Notes: generated by a model from the letters alone, not told the origin. Counted from the first letter of the stretch, positions 11,033 through 22,240 are shown. The stretch: 64,000 nucleotides of DNA from Lumbricus terrestris (GCA_949752735.1 OX457047.1:12775976-12839975), one strand, 5' to 3'. Numbers and translations are program-made.

Positions 11033-11998
11033 ATGGACACAACTAACACTTTCTTCATGCCGGCTCGGACGTCGCCCGGTCTAACAAGGTCCGCGTTTCC
11101 CACTGAGAGAGTTGGGATGGGATTCAAAAAATTGGCTACTGACTCTACTGACTTCACCACATCAGATATCTTTGGCGGTTCTAATAACCGCCGTAGGAGT
11201 AGACTGCTGACCGTATTCGGTCAATGGAACGTTAGGGGCCTGAATTCTGTGGGCAAACTGTCGATTGTCGGCAGAGAGTTGCAAAGACTTGGTATCAGTA
11301 TTTGTGGCCTGTCTGAAACTAAGTGGCTAGGCAATGGTCACTTCAATTTCGTCGAAGGTCATAAGATTCTTTACTCTGGGGGTAAAGGACCCCGCGAACA
11401 CCACGGAGTGGCCATATGGCTTGACAAGACCAATGCGTCCTGCTTGACCTCCTATAACCCGATCAGCAGCAGAGTGATCTCGGCAACGATCGCCGCATCA
11501 CCAAGAGATTTTACGATCATCCAGTGCTATGCACCAACGGCAGATGGGCTTGACGAGGAAGTCGACCAATTGTATAGGGAGGTCAAACAGGTACTGGTGG
11601 AGACACCCAGTAGAAACATCATCATCGTCACAGGAGACTTTAACACTCGAGTTGGGGAAGGTGCAGCGGAGGAGGAGGTTCTTGGCAGGTACGGCTATGG
11701 AGAGAGGAATGACAGAGGTCAGTTGTTGATTGATTTCTGTGCAGAAAACAATTTGGTCATCGCTAACACCCGTCACCAACTGCACCACAGGCACAGATAC
11801 ACGTACAAGAGTCCTGGAGATAGATATAGATCTCAGATCGATTTTATTCTGGTAGCCAGGCAATGGATCCAGTTGGTCTACAACCTTGTCTTTCTTGAAT
11901 TCAAACTCTGTTTCAGAAAAACTAAGCTTCGTAGAGCTCCCCTTTTGGATTTGGACAAATTACAGGACGCGCAGTTGGAACATGATTATACAGTTTAA
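11033..11998 (+). pseudogene. LINE endonuclease domain (CFDP2/BovB-like), interrupted
   Basis: Starting from ATG 11033 the frame gives FGQWNVRGLNSVGK, SETKWLG, CYAPTADG, VTGDFNTRVG and IDFILVARQW. These are the Asn, Glu and Asp-x-Asn positions of an AP-endonuclease-type fold, which nicks target DNA for target-primed reverse transcription. The family resemblance is to the craniofacial development protein 2 (BovB-derived) group. The SDH motif expected after the IDFILVARQW box is missing, and the sequence jumps to VYNLVFLEFKLC, indicating an internal deletion. A TAA stop at 11996-11998 interrupts the frame, which continues in phase through 12056-12367 (linker with LWSQLKNVTIESAQKV). A frameshift near 12330 then leads to the reverse transcriptase frame. 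Confidence 0.85.
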
Positions 11999-12381
11999 GT
12001 TGCCAACCGCTTCACTGCTTTAAGCTGCGTCGCGGAAGCCGGTCCTCCCACTGACTTGTGGTCTCAACTCAAAAATGTCACCATAGAATCGGCGCAAAAG
12101 GTTATTCCCAAGGACTCAGAGAAGCGTAAAAACTGGATCTCAGATGACACTTTCGCGCTTATCAAGAAGAAACGTGAAGCCAAGACGAAGTCACCACTGG
12201 AGTACAAGTCTCTAAAGGGGGAGGTTCAAAGACGACTCAGGAGAGACAAACAAGCCGAACTTGATGCTCTTTGCTGCGAACTGGAAGAAAATGCAAAGCG
12301 TGGAAACTGCAGATCGGTTTATAGGACGGTCAAAATCTCACCAGACCGTTTCAGGCGCGTAAAATAGCTATTAAAGACACC

Positions 12382-14013
12382 TTGAGAAAAAAGCAAGTTG
12401 ATTCGGTGAAGGTCAATGAACGTTGGAAGGAGTATTGTGAGGGACTCTACACTGGCAATGAGGATGAGATAACGTTCGAAGTTACGGAAAGAGAACCGCC
12501 TCCATTGCGAGAAGAAATCAAACGCGCTTTGCTTAAAGCCTCTTTGCACAAAGCCTCGGGACCAGACGGAGTTGCCACCGAGCTTCTCAGATTTGGTGGT
12601 GATATGACTCTTACCATGTTACACAAGATCTGTACTGACGTATGGTTGACAGGAGTCTGGCCCGACGATTGGACACAATCGGTTTTTATCCCTTTACCCA
12701 AAAAAGGGGATTTGCTCTGTTGTGAGAACTATAGGACCATCGCCCTAGTGTCGCATGCCAGCAAAATTCTCCTCAGGGTCATCCTGGAGCGCATTCAAAC
12801 CAAACTTGACAATGAACTTGCTCCTGAACAGGCCGGTTTCAGACCCAATCGAGGCACCCGTGATCAGATTACGAACCTCCGGATCATCATGGAAAAGGCA
12901 AATGAGAGAAACCAGCCTCTCTATTTCTGCTTTGTCGACTTTACGAAAACCTTCGATATGGTGCAACACGGTCAACTGTGGTTGTCCATGCTGGATATGG
13001 GGTTTCCTCCACAACTCGTCCAACTACTGAAGAACCTATACAAACAGCAACGGGCAGCTGTCAGAATGGACAACATCACCTCTGATTGGTTCCGCGTTAA
13101 GAAAGGCGTTCGGCAAGGATGTAACATCTCGCCTTGCCTATTTATCATCCTGGCGGAACAGGTAATGCGCAAGGCGCTTGACGGGTTCGAAGGGGGCTTC
13201 AGAATTGGAGGCAGGACCATCAGTAATCTTAGATACGCGGATGACATCTTTTTGATCGCTACATCATCAGAGGAACTCCAGGAGCTCGTCAATCGGGTCG
13301 ATTCCGCTGCCAATGAGTACGGTTTAAAGATCAATGCTTCAAAGACGAAAGTTATGACCAACACCGAGCGGATCATCAAGATTTCTGTCGCAGGCGGTGT
13401 ACTCAAACAGGTGGATAGCTTCACATATCTGGGCAGCAAAATTTCTAGTGACGCAAAGTGTTCAGACGATGTTAATTCCAGACTGGCTATGGGTATGGCA
13501 GTCATGGTGAAGCTTACGAAGGTCTGGAAAAATAAATCCATTAGTACCCAAACCAAGCTTCGCTTGATGAAATCCTTGGTCTGGTCAGTCGCAACCTATG
13601 GTTGTGAATCATGGGTGCTCAAAAAAGCGGAGGAACAGCAGATCCAAAGTTTCGAGAACAAATGTATCCGTAAGCTTTTGCGCATTTCTTGGATGCTCAA
13701 GCTTACTACAGAGCAAGTCTATCGGCGTGCCGGAGCTTCACCGGAGCTCTTGAGTTCCATCAAGGCTCGCAAACTCTCCTATTTCGGTCATATCATCAGG
13801 TTCCCTCAGGATTGCGTGGAAAAAGCCATCATGCTTGGTCACGTGGAGGGGTATCGACGCAAGGGCAGACCGCGTATTAGCTGGATTGACAATGTTCTAT
13901 CTTGGTCTCACCTGTCCGGATCCCATCTCCTAGCCGCTGCACGCCATAAACAGCAGTGGAGAGCTATAGTCCATGCATGTGGCCAACCGTCACGCAGCGA
14001 CGTCGGTGAATGA
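12382..14013 (+). pseudogene. LINE reverse transcriptase domain (RTE-like)
   Basis: This 543-codon frame holds a complete set of reverse transcriptase blocks: KASGPDGVATELLR (about residue 55), WTQSVFIPLPKKGD, NYRTIALVSHASK, AGFRPNRGTRDQI, FVDFTKTFDMVQ (catalytic block A), KKGVRQGCNISPCLF and NLRYADDIFLIA (catalytic YADD intact). The thumb/C-terminal region follows with ATYGCESWVLKKAEEQ and RKLSYFGHIIR. It copies element RNA at the nicked target. The frame is open to the stop at 14011-14013, but it is separated from the endonuclease by a frameshift near 12330, so the element is probably dead. FTKTFD is a small departure from the usual KAFD. Confidence 0.85.
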
Positions 14014-14039
14014 CATGACATGACTCTTTTTGCATAAAG

Positions 14040-14865
14040 TAGGGCCCCCAGAAATTCGCGATCTTGCGCAGCACAAATTTTGCGCAAATTTCCAGGTTTA
14101 GCGCAACAGCGCAAAAATTGGCAATCCGCGCGATTTTAGTGCAAATTTTGGCAAAATCTTGCTATTTTATCTAGATTGGGCTTTGATTGACTTAAAATCA
14201 CCGCGGCCCATGACAGTTCAACATAGCAACGACGATCGATGTGCGATAATCAAAATGGCGGCCGTCGAATGGGATGAAATTATAGGTGAATTCTTAGTTA
14301 AAGATCGATATTTTTGGTAGTAACGCACAAACTTATAGTATAAAAAATTCCAGAACTTCACGGCCACACAATAAAATGTGTTGGACGAAGTTTCTCAAAG
14401 CGGTCACACAGCAGCGTCTCGTGCTGTCTGGGCTTAAGACACAACGCACGCATTTAATCTATAGGCGTCAGGCGTGCACACAAAAACGGAAGGCTAGTAC
14501 TCAGCACGTTGTGTAACTTGGTGATTCATTATAATATAGGCATATATAATTCTGTTTTGAAGTTACATTTGTAATGAGCGTAGATTTCGGTGGGCGTAAA
14601 TTTTGCAAAATTAAAATTATTTGCGATCGTCTGAATACATTAATCTTATGGTTATAGGAACTTTATAACTGCATTTTTTCCTTGATTGTATAATTTCTAG
14701 AACGCCAAAACATTACACTAAATGACACTTAGATACTTTGGTACACTGATTCAATGAAAAAATAACGAACATTTTGATTTTTTAACTTGCGCAAAATTCG
14801 CGCAAATTTATGGTTTTTGGTGCGCAATTTTTTCAATTTTTTGGCGCAAATTTCTGGGGGCCCTA
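14040..14865. mobile_element. TAGGG-ended TIR element with 6-bp TSD, copy A (826 bp)
   Basis: The left end TAGGGCCCCCAGAAATTCGC and the right end GCGCAAATTTCTGGGGGCCC plus TA are inverted repeats. They are flanked by ATAAAG at 14034-14039 and 14866-14871. GCGCAAATTT words are repeated subterminally on both sides. Copy B (52647-53485) has its own 6-bp TSD. No coding frame is present. A 6-bp duplication with TAGGG ends could be a hAT6-like or Dada-like family. I do not assign it. Confidence 0.85.
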
Positions 14866-15471
14866 ATAAAGGTACAGGCTGCAACAAAGTACATGTTCTA
14901 AGCAAGTATAAACTATTTCCCGACTGTCTGTACCTAAAATTGCTCTAGAAAACAATTCTATTAATTTCATATTTCATATTGTTGCTATCTTTTTTGGTAA
15001 GATAAAGTGGGAAGGGAAGGGGAAGATGAGTGCGAACAAAACATCACTGCTAGGGGTCATTCCAGACTGGCCGAGCCAGTGACTAGTTACACCTAGAAGT
15101 TGCTAGATTTATTTTCCCTAGTCACCGTTAGAGGTGGCTCAAGTGAGAATGATAAGGCTAGAGGTTTCTCAAGACTGGCAACCAGGATGTAGTTAGGCAG
15201 GCGTGAAACTCTAAGGCAATGTCACTGTAAATAAACAAATTTACACAAAATTATCCGAGTCGCGGCAATAAAAGTGAGTCGGTCGGGTTACCGGAAACAC
15301 AACTTTTTTTGCCTAAGATTCAACTCTATACGGAAGGCAATGTCACCGTATTATGTCAATAAAAATTTTGAAAAAAATAAAAAAAATTCACAAAAATTAT
15401 ATGAGTCGCGGCAATGAAAGAGGGTCGATCGGGTTAGCCTACTGGAAACACAACATAATTTTTGTTTGGCC

Positions 15472-15907
15472 TTACCAAGATCAGACTTATGAAGGCTTTG
15501 GTATGGCCACATATTGTGGCGACATATGGTTGTGAAAGTTGGACGATCAGAAAGAGAGAAGAAGACAGAATAAACGCTTTTGAAATAAAATGCCTAAGAA
15601 AGATCTTGAGAGTGCAATGGACAGAAAAAAGAACAAACGAATGGGTATTGGAGAAAACGGGAACAGAAAGAACCTTATTGAACACGATAAAAAGAAGGAA
15701 ACTCATTTACTTCGGTCATTTAATGAGGAAACAGGGGGCTGCATGGAAAAAGAAATAATACAGGGTACGACCAAGGATGGGATGGATCGCTAATATCATC
15801 ACGTGGATGGAACTACCATTCGAGCGGATACTGAAGGAGACGGAGGACAGGAAAAAGTGGCGAAGGCGTGTTCATGAAGCGACAAACCATCGAACCGACG
15901 AAGGTTA
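15472..15907 (+). pseudogene. RTE-like LINE reverse transcriptase, 3' part (split gene)
   Basis: Directly after the Harbinger insertion the frame from 10832 resumes in register: KIRLMKALVW, ATYGCESWTIRKREED, FEIKCLRKILRVQW and RRKLIYFGHLMRK. A frameshift near 15745 separates this from a final segment ending RKKWRRRVHEATNHRTDEG before TAA near 15905. Together with 10300-10832 it is one 5'-truncated LINE copy, split by a later transposon. Confidence 0.8.
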
Positions 15908-15919
15908 AAGACAAAAACA

Positions 15920-16775
15920 AGGAAACCCTGGAGACCTGGAAGTCCTCTAACCATTTGTGACTGAACCCTACCAAGACACAATATATCTGGCTTGGGACGC
16001 GTCAACAACAGGCAAAAATGGACATGAAAGCCTTAGCATTAAAGTTTCCTCTGATTACTTTCTCACCTTTTGTGCAGCACCTTGGTATTATTTTAGACCA
16101 AGAGCTAACTTTCACTCGGCATATAAACCTGCTATGCCGAAGCTGCTATTACCAGTTGCGTCAGCTTAAGGTGGTCTCCCGCTCTCTGTCTTTTAGTGCT
16201 GCCTCTACTCTTGTTCACTCTATCCGGCTGACCGGATTGGCTGTCTGGAATGGATCCTCCGCTCTGTGGTGCGACTTGTTGGTCATATCCCAAAATATGT
16301 CCCATCTTACATGCAGGATATCTTACACTGGCTCCCTTCTCCACAGCGTATTGCACACAGGGTCTGTGTTAGGCAGTGCACTGAAGGTCTGGCTCCATCT
16401 TATATGCGGCATATCTTACACTGGCTCCCTTCTCCACAGTGTATTGCATACAGGATCTGTGCATTGGTTAGGCGGTGCATTGAGGGACTAGCTCCACTGT
16501 ATCTTCGAGAACTCTTTGTTGCACCTTGAGAGAGTTCAGCGTCGATCCACCCTTCGATCGGCGAACCAAGCTGAGCTTCTGGTTCCCTGATCGCGGACTG
16601 CTATCCGACAGCGTCGTTCATTTTCTGTTACACTGCGTCTAATTCCCAGGGGTCACTCTGTTCCTTAAGAACCTAAAAACTGTCTTATCTAGCCAAGGTT
16701 GGGCCGGGAACGCTCCTGAGTAGCCTACCTTGAAGAGGTGCTATATAAATTTCTGAAATAAATAAATGCGTTTGG
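15920..16775 (+). mobile_element. 5'-truncated L2-like LINE with 93-bp internal duplication
   Basis: The plus-strand frames read LNPTKTQYIWLG, FVQHLGIILDQELTFTRHI and CYYQLRQLKVVSRSLS. These are the palm-end and thumb segment of CR1/L2-type reverse transcriptase. At 16313 and 16406 a segment (ATATCTTACACTGGCTCCCT…) is repeated in tandem with a 93-bp period, that is 31 codons in frame. The 3' end is GGGAACGCTCCTGAGTAG, CTTGAAGAGGTGCTATATAA and an AATAAATA tail. Stops and frameshifts make it dead. Confidence 0.8.
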
Positions 16776-17214
16776 TTGAGACTGGGGCTCCACAAGAAAT
16801 ATTGGGACGTGAAGGGTTTCGTGGCCCAAAAAGTTTTGGAAACGCTGATCTATTCTGTGGTTAGGGTCTACTCTGGCGTCAGGAGTGCCAATTTCGGCGG
16901 ATTCAGTGTTGACGGCTACATCGAGAATTTCTGGCTTTGGTTCTGTCAACCATATACATATTATTTGTTTCACAATTACAGTAATACTGTCGGATAATAT
17001 GCCTAAACATAAATATGTTGCATGCAGTATATATATAGCAACAGTCTAATTATATTTCGTGAAAGAAATAAATGACGATACATTGCAATGTTAAAACCAT
17101 TGCTAATCAAAGAAAGTCCACAAGGTCCATAAACTCATAAAAAATTCAATTTGTGGAATTTTTTCACGCACTCCTTACTGACACCTGACGTACAACAGTT
17201 TGAAAACCTCTGAT
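16776..17214. mobile_element. Right part of a hAT element related to 30146-32649
   Basis: 16921-17214 aligns with 32320-32649: GAGAATTTCTGGCTTTGGTT, CCTAAACATAAATATG, CATTGCTAATCAA and GTCCATAAACTCA occur in the same order. It ends with ACAGTTTGAAAACCTCTG, a decayed hAT terminus. The left end is not seen, probably destroyed when the LINE at 15920-16775 inserted. Confidence 0.7.
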
Positions 17215-17254
17215 ATACATCACAAAAGTCAACATTCTTAGAAGAAAGCCTTAC

Positions 17255-17326
17255 CTTTTCCAAATCATCTTCTGGGACAATCATCTGCTTTCCTTCTTTC
17301 TTAAACTGTTTTCTTTTCTGCTTAAC
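17255..17326 (-). CDS. DNAJC8: Internal exon of DNAJC8-like (SPF31) gene, basic region
   Basis: Read on the minus strand, TTTTTTCAG precedes the exon and GTAAGG follows it. The 24 codons give VKQKRKQFKKEGKQMIVPED then DLEK. This corresponds to the Lys-rich region just after the J domain in DNAJC8, a spliceosome-associated J-domain protein of the nucleus that binds an Hsp70 partner and SR kinase. It begins at codon phase 0, matching the end of the previous exon at 29745 (…SRVDEV). The following exon (human region ELFKQAVYKQ…) was searched for by eye below 17255 and not found, so it probably lies beyond the window. The short, conserved, splice-bounded and in-phase exon in a sea of transposons argues strongly that it is real. 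Confidence 0.9.
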
Positions 17327-18736
17327 CTGAAAAAAGCACCTTTAGCATTTTATTATAAAATGTTCTAATAGCTACCGTATTAACAACACACAACTGGCTT
17401 CTATTTTATTGCTACTCCACAAGAAACTCGTTTGCAATCAACCCATATATGCTATGGCGTCAGGCCACTTAACATGGTGTTGTACTATGGCAATACCTTT
17501 TAACTCTTTGGCAGCTAAGTTGTTTTTCATAAATATAGCCATAATTTGTTCATATAAAGAAAAACACTTAAAATCCGTGGAAATATTGACATGTCTTATA
17601 TCAGTTTGTTCGTATTTGATCGCTCTACAATATTCTGTCTTGAAAAAGCAGATCAATTGACGTGTTTTTCTTAAAATCTATAAATATATTAAATACTAAA
17701 AATAAAAAATAAATTTATAACATTAGAAATTAATTAAAAATCTATTAGCAAAATAAAATGTAATGCAAACACTGCTAAAAGTAGCTACTTGTATGACAAG
17801 CTTGTAGGAAACAGTAAAAGGGAAAAAAAAGTGTGAATTTAATTTTAAAATATTTTTATATTACTTCCACTTAGAAGAGACGCTCAAATCAACAAAATAT
17901 TAGGCCTGCAGAGATGTCGTCGTATATTTTTCCCGAAAATGTCAAAACGTAGAGAATTTCTTTATAGATCCTCTACTAAACTTGCTTGACTGATAAATTT
18001 TGTTTCTAACTAGGCAAATAGGCCTAAACAAAAAACAAATAAACTACAGAGAAGTGATCAAATGAGCTAATGTTTTTCCTAATCTATGATGAGTTCAACA
18101 TGGTCTGATCGACGATCGGTAAATGTGCGGTCTTCAATTCCCGAAACCTTTGCAACATCTAGAATATATGCTTGAGACCTTATTATAGCATTTGTTGAAC
18201 GATATAATTAATTTTGTCTGAACTTGGCGGATGAAAAGAGATAATTAGGCCTACAGCGAAATGGTCAACGGCCAAGAATCCGCAGGCGCAGACGAACGTA
18301 TACAAATGGCTGGATGTAAATTTTCACAAACTTACGGTCATAGTTTTCGTTTATAACTTCATCAAACCATTGGGGAAAACCTATGTTGGGGTATTTTCTG
18401 ATCTGTCTGCATGTCCCCAAGCGAAATATATAAATAGAATTCTAAATATATCTACATTATCAGAGAAAAGGGTGCGTTTTTGTTATGGGGTCACAATCGA
18501 CCCCATTCGCTGCGAAAGAGTTAAACACAGAAAATGTGCTAACATGTGGCATAGGAACCTGCTCTGTAGCACCACTTGTTGCTCACCAACTAACTAACAG
18601 AGAATCTACTGGAAGAGATTCTGGAGAGGAAACTATGCTTATAGTAACTCCCTTCTATGCATTGGCTGTTGAAGTTGTTCATGTATGTTGGTGCCATGGC
18701 TGCGAAAGAGATTTCATGTTGCAATGCCTGGGTAAC
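17327..18736. other. Intron sequence without recognised feature
   Basis: This is part of the 12.4-kb intron between exons 29745-29839 and 17255-17326. The sequence is AT-rich with several TAGGCCTA-like words (17901, 18018, 18246). No terminal repeat or coding similarity was recognised. Confidence 0.4.
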
Positions 18737-19179
18737 AGGACAATTACTCCCTGGACAATTACCCATACTGATTCACTATATACAGTAAAGGATAGATATG
18801 AAAGAATGACCAAACAACAACTAAGTGTGAGACATTAAAGACTTGCTAGACATCAAAAACTAATTATAATAAAAACTAATTAATTACTAGACAGTTTTTA
18901 AAAAATCATTGAACACAGAGTAGACATTGGATTTATTCAAAGAGGACAAGTGTTACAACAAGTTCACTGCAGACAATTTCTGACTGGTCACTCATTACAA
19001 CCTGCAAGGTAAGCAATAAGCATATGACTCCATCACATGAATTCTGGCTGTCATTAGCAATTACAAAGAGCGTGATGTTCTTGACTATCTACTGTACGTC
19101 AACTAGCTCACAACCTTTCTTATTAATCCTTTCACTGCCTTGTGCACACCGAATATATCCGGTGGAGGAAACAAATCGT

Positions 19180-19580
19180 ATTCCATTGAGTGCCAGATAT
19201 ATGGCTGCCCAGTGCCCATTACTTCCTCGATACTCGCACATCTCCCCATACATTTCTACAACTTCACTGGCTTCCACTCTCAACTCATATACAATTTAAA
19301 ATTCTTATTTTGGTTTTGGTCCTCAAGTCTCAATTGGGTCTTGCTCCAAAGTATCGAAGTGATCTTATACTTTGTCCATTACTGCCACTTTGCTGCATCC
19401 TCTTAGGTCCTCTGATCGGCTTGACCTCCTTGTTCCCCACATCAGAATCGCTATGGCTCAATCCAGATCATTTGCCTGCATTGGCCCTACCTATGGAATG
19501 GACTTCCCCATAAGTTTGCTCTGTCATCCTTTCCTTTGAAACAGCTTTTTCTGTTGGACCTATTTAAATAAAATTTGGCA
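19180..19580 (+). mobile_element. LINE 3' fragment (CR1/L2-like C-terminus)
   Basis: The frames read YSHISPYIS, HWLPLSTHIQFKILILVL, GLAPKYRSDL and LFPTSESLWLNPD, in the order of the C-terminal region of CR1/L2-type ORF2 (HWLP…RI.FKIL, LAP.YL..L, R…). Frameshifts separate the pieces. The 5' part is missing, and the copy ends near TTAAATAAAATTTGGCAGATG. Confidence 0.65.
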
Positions 19581-20066
19581 GATGTGTAGCTTCACCAATT
19601 TCAAAGGCACTCTACAAATTTGCAAAATATCCTCCACTTCGAGGATTAAGCTTATTAAGCAAAGAGTGAGGAAAACCGCCAAAATGCTTCGCAAGGTCGT
19701 GCGAGTACGCATGCTCAGACCCTACCTGTCAATCGATCAGCCAATACGGCTCAAGATTTTGCGACGTGTCAGTTTTGAAGCGCAATTCTAAATTTGTTTA
19801 CCGTTAGTCGACCTCTTTTGGGCCAATCTCTGTGCGTATTAAATACAATAAGGTCATATTTTATTAATAGATCAGAAAAGGGGATCTCTTGTTCAAAAAG
19901 AGACCAATCACGCTTTTTGATTCGACCTGTAACCTAATTAAATATCGCAACAAAAGTAGCGAATTTTGACTGAAATTCGGACGTTCCATCTCGAAGAAGA
20001 TTCAGGGCTCTTAGTAAAAATTAATTTTTACACATTCAGATACGTCAAAACAAGCATTTTATATGT

Positions 20067-20640
20067 TACTAGCTGTACCCGGCCACGCGTTGCAGTGGCT
20101 GAAAAGACCGTCCAACCCTCCCTACCTTCATTGCCCTGCCTTCCTCCCCTCCTCCACCCTCTGACTCCCTGCATCCCTCCCGTTTCGTCCTGTCCGGTCC
20201 CTCCCTCCCTCAACCTTCCTCCATCCCTCCCCTCCGCTTTCTCCCCTCCCTCTTCCTCCCGCTCCCTCCTTCTTCTTTTCTCCCTCGCCCCCTCCCTTCC
20301 CGACAGCAAGACGCGCGGATAAAAACCCGTCCGCACACGGCCGCAATGACGTACGGATGTAAGATGTCCGGAAGCGTAGTAAGAAACGCGACCGCATTGG
20401 ATGGCATATCGACCGGCGGAAGTGTGGAATTTGAACTCTAATTAGGTCGAATCGAATTTAAAGTTGTGTTTTCTTGTCGAAAAGATTGCGCTTTTGCCCA
20501 AAAATCATGATATAAACCCGCTCATGTTCGAATGGAACGTTTTGCGAAAATTTTCAAAACAATCGGTCAAGAACTTTCCGAGATCCTTGATTAGGCACGG
20601 TAACGTTTTACATTTTTATTTATATAGATTTCTATCAATA
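20067..20640. mobile_element. Retroposon-like repeat starting ACTAGCTGTACCCGGC
   Basis: It begins ACTAGCTGTACCCGGCCACG, contains AATCGGTCAAGAACTTTCCG and ends near TTTTTATTTATATAGATTT. The same start style (CTAGATGTGTTACCCGGCGT) is at 34618. I know such dispersed repeats from many invertebrate genomes but cannot name the class. The first third holds a long pyrimidine tract (20110-20300). Confidence 0.5.
20110..20300. repeat. Polypyrimidine tract (about 190 bp)
   Basis: Nearly uninterrupted C/T sequence built of CCCTCC, CTTCCTCC and related words. The complementary strand is a purine tract, which is why long Arg/Glu/Gly-rich open frames appear on the minus strand. They are composition artefacts. 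Confidence 0.85.
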
Positions 20641-21606
20641 TATATTTTTAAACATGCTTTTGCATAAATGTCAATTACGACCAGTTTGAGGTTTACCATT
20701 GTTTTTTGGTCATTTCCCACCTGATGATATTTTCGAGATGCGACTGGTTTCATGGTGATGGGTCACATATCTATATGCTTGACATATCAGTTTGGGGATT
20801 AATGTCTGGGGTATGGGGGTAATTGTCCAGGGAGTTATTGCCTGGGGTGTAATTGTCCTAGAAACCAATGTTTGCTTGGAGGCAGATGGAATTATAGATG
20901 CTCTCAACCATGAATCCTCTCATCTGAATTGCATGCAAAAAGTTGGATGATCACAACTTGGTCCATGCACTATGGTTGATTTTGGTAATACTTCTTACAT
21001 TGGTCATTGCTCTCGAAGCTTCACTGCTGCAGTCTATTCTCAACAGATATCACTGAAGTCGTCCTTAGCAAGAAGTGCTTCTGAATACATATCAACAGCA
21101 GCGCAGCACTGGGAGATTACAATACAGAAGAATGGCAAAACTCATGGTTTTGACCTCACTCCAATCTTAGCAAAGTTTACATTAAGAACTTCCTCATGTA
21201 CAAGCATGCATATTAGGGTGTCCCACGATTGCACAGGAAAAATATTTTTCTTGAAACTTTAGATGCAGTCCCTCCAAAAAGTTTCCTTGTGGTCCTATAA
21301 TAATAGTCCAGGCAATCTAGATCAAAAATACTGTCAACCTGGGCAAAATGGGCACCCAAGCTTTTTAAACGGTTTCCTGCTCAGAATTTGGTGCTGAATA
21401 ACATCCAAAATCCAACAAAATCCGATCATGGGGTCACCCCCCAAAATGGGGTTCAAAATATAACGGTTTTTCGTGTTTTTTTACATTGAATATCGGGCTG
21501 CTGACGACTTCAATGTGCTGGAAAATGATGTTTTCAACACTAATGTTCATATATTTGTTGGTTGCCCCTCTCAGAACATTGATAAGTACACTCATGCACT
21601 CTTTGT

Positions 21607-22240
21607 AGACTCGGGGGGCAGTTGGGGCACGGCCCCCATATGTTTTAAGCTAAATACAAAACGACCATTTATTATGTATAATTGATTGTAATACAAATAA
21701 AATATGTTTGAGTTTCTGCATCAAGTGTTGCTCACTACAGTAGGCCTACTTATATTTGGTGACATATGGGGGAGACAGTTGGGGCATGTCCACCATGATG
21801 TTCTAAGCAAAATACAAGCGACCATTTATTATGTATAAATATTTTAATACAGATTAAATATTCTTGAGTTCTTGCATCAAGCGTTGTTCATTACAGTAGG
21901 TTTACTTATATTTGGTGACAGATGGGGGACAGTTGGGGCACGTGCCCCATGATGTTTTAAGCAAAATACAAGATGACCATTTATTGTATAAATATTTTAA
22001 TGCAAATAAAATATCCTTGAGTTCCTGCATCAAGTGTTGTTCATTACAGTGGGCCTACTAATTTTTGGTGACAGATGAGGGACAGGTGGGGCACGTGCCC
22101 CCATAATGTCCTGAGCAAAATATAAAGCGACCATTTATTATGTGTAAATGATTGTAATACAAATAAAAGATCGTTATGTTTCTGCATCAAGTACTGTTCA
22201 TCACAGTACTGTTCATCACAGTACTGAGATTTGGTGATAA
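21607..22240. repeat. Tandem repeat, about 154-bp unit, four copies
   Basis: The phrase CAGTTGGGGCA (or CAGGTGGGGCA) recurs near 21620, 21777, 21929 and 22084. Each is followed by a GCAAAATACAAG-like segment, an ATTTATTATGTATAA-like segment, CTGCATCAAGTGTTG and TTGGTGACA. The reverse-complement array at 24725-25110 has fewer copies. Confidence 0.8.

Larger units (their letters stand above)
10973..14022 (+). mobile_element. Near full-length RTE-like LINE (3.05 kb) with 11-bp TSD
   Basis: The insertion is flanked by the 11-bp duplication ACTCTTTTTGC at 10962-10972 and 14023-14033. The undisturbed target can be read in Harbinger copies 2 and 3. It has an AP-type endonuclease region, a reverse transcriptase, a C-terminal cysteine-containing segment and a short TGACATGACATG tail rather than poly(A). 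Length, single-ORF plan and tail fit the RTE clade. It is inactive: one stop, one frameshift and an endonuclease deletion. Confidence 0.85.
10833..15471. mobile_element. PIF/Harbinger-like element, copy 1, with two nested insertions
   Basis: The left end GGCCCCAAAAAAAATAATGC and the right end (about 15437-15471, TGGAAACACAACATAATTT to GGCC) match copies 2 (36664-37457) and 3 (62662-63431). It is flanked by TTA at 10830-10832 and 15472-15474. The 3-bp TWA duplication is the PIF/Harbinger signature. The element itself is about 800 bp and non-coding. The rest of the span is the LINE at 10973-14022 and the 6-bp-TSD element at 14040-14865. It interrupts the reverse transcriptase frame of an older LINE exactly at a TTA. 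Confidence 0.85.
18737..20858. repeat. Inverted repeat pair, 2 kb apart
   Basis: GGACAATTACTCCCTGGACA (about 18738-18757) is the near-complement of TGTCCAGGGAGTTATTG and GTGTAATTGTCC (about 20824-20853). Each arm also contains two copies of GGACAATTAC or its complement. The arms may be the ends, or subterminal parts, of an element enclosing the LINE and retroposon fragments between them. No TSD was identified. Confidence 0.45.

Noticed and set aside
20028..20407. Arg/Glu/Gly-rich open frames on the minus strand
   Set aside because: They lie over a polypyrimidine tract and are composition artefacts without family resemblance.
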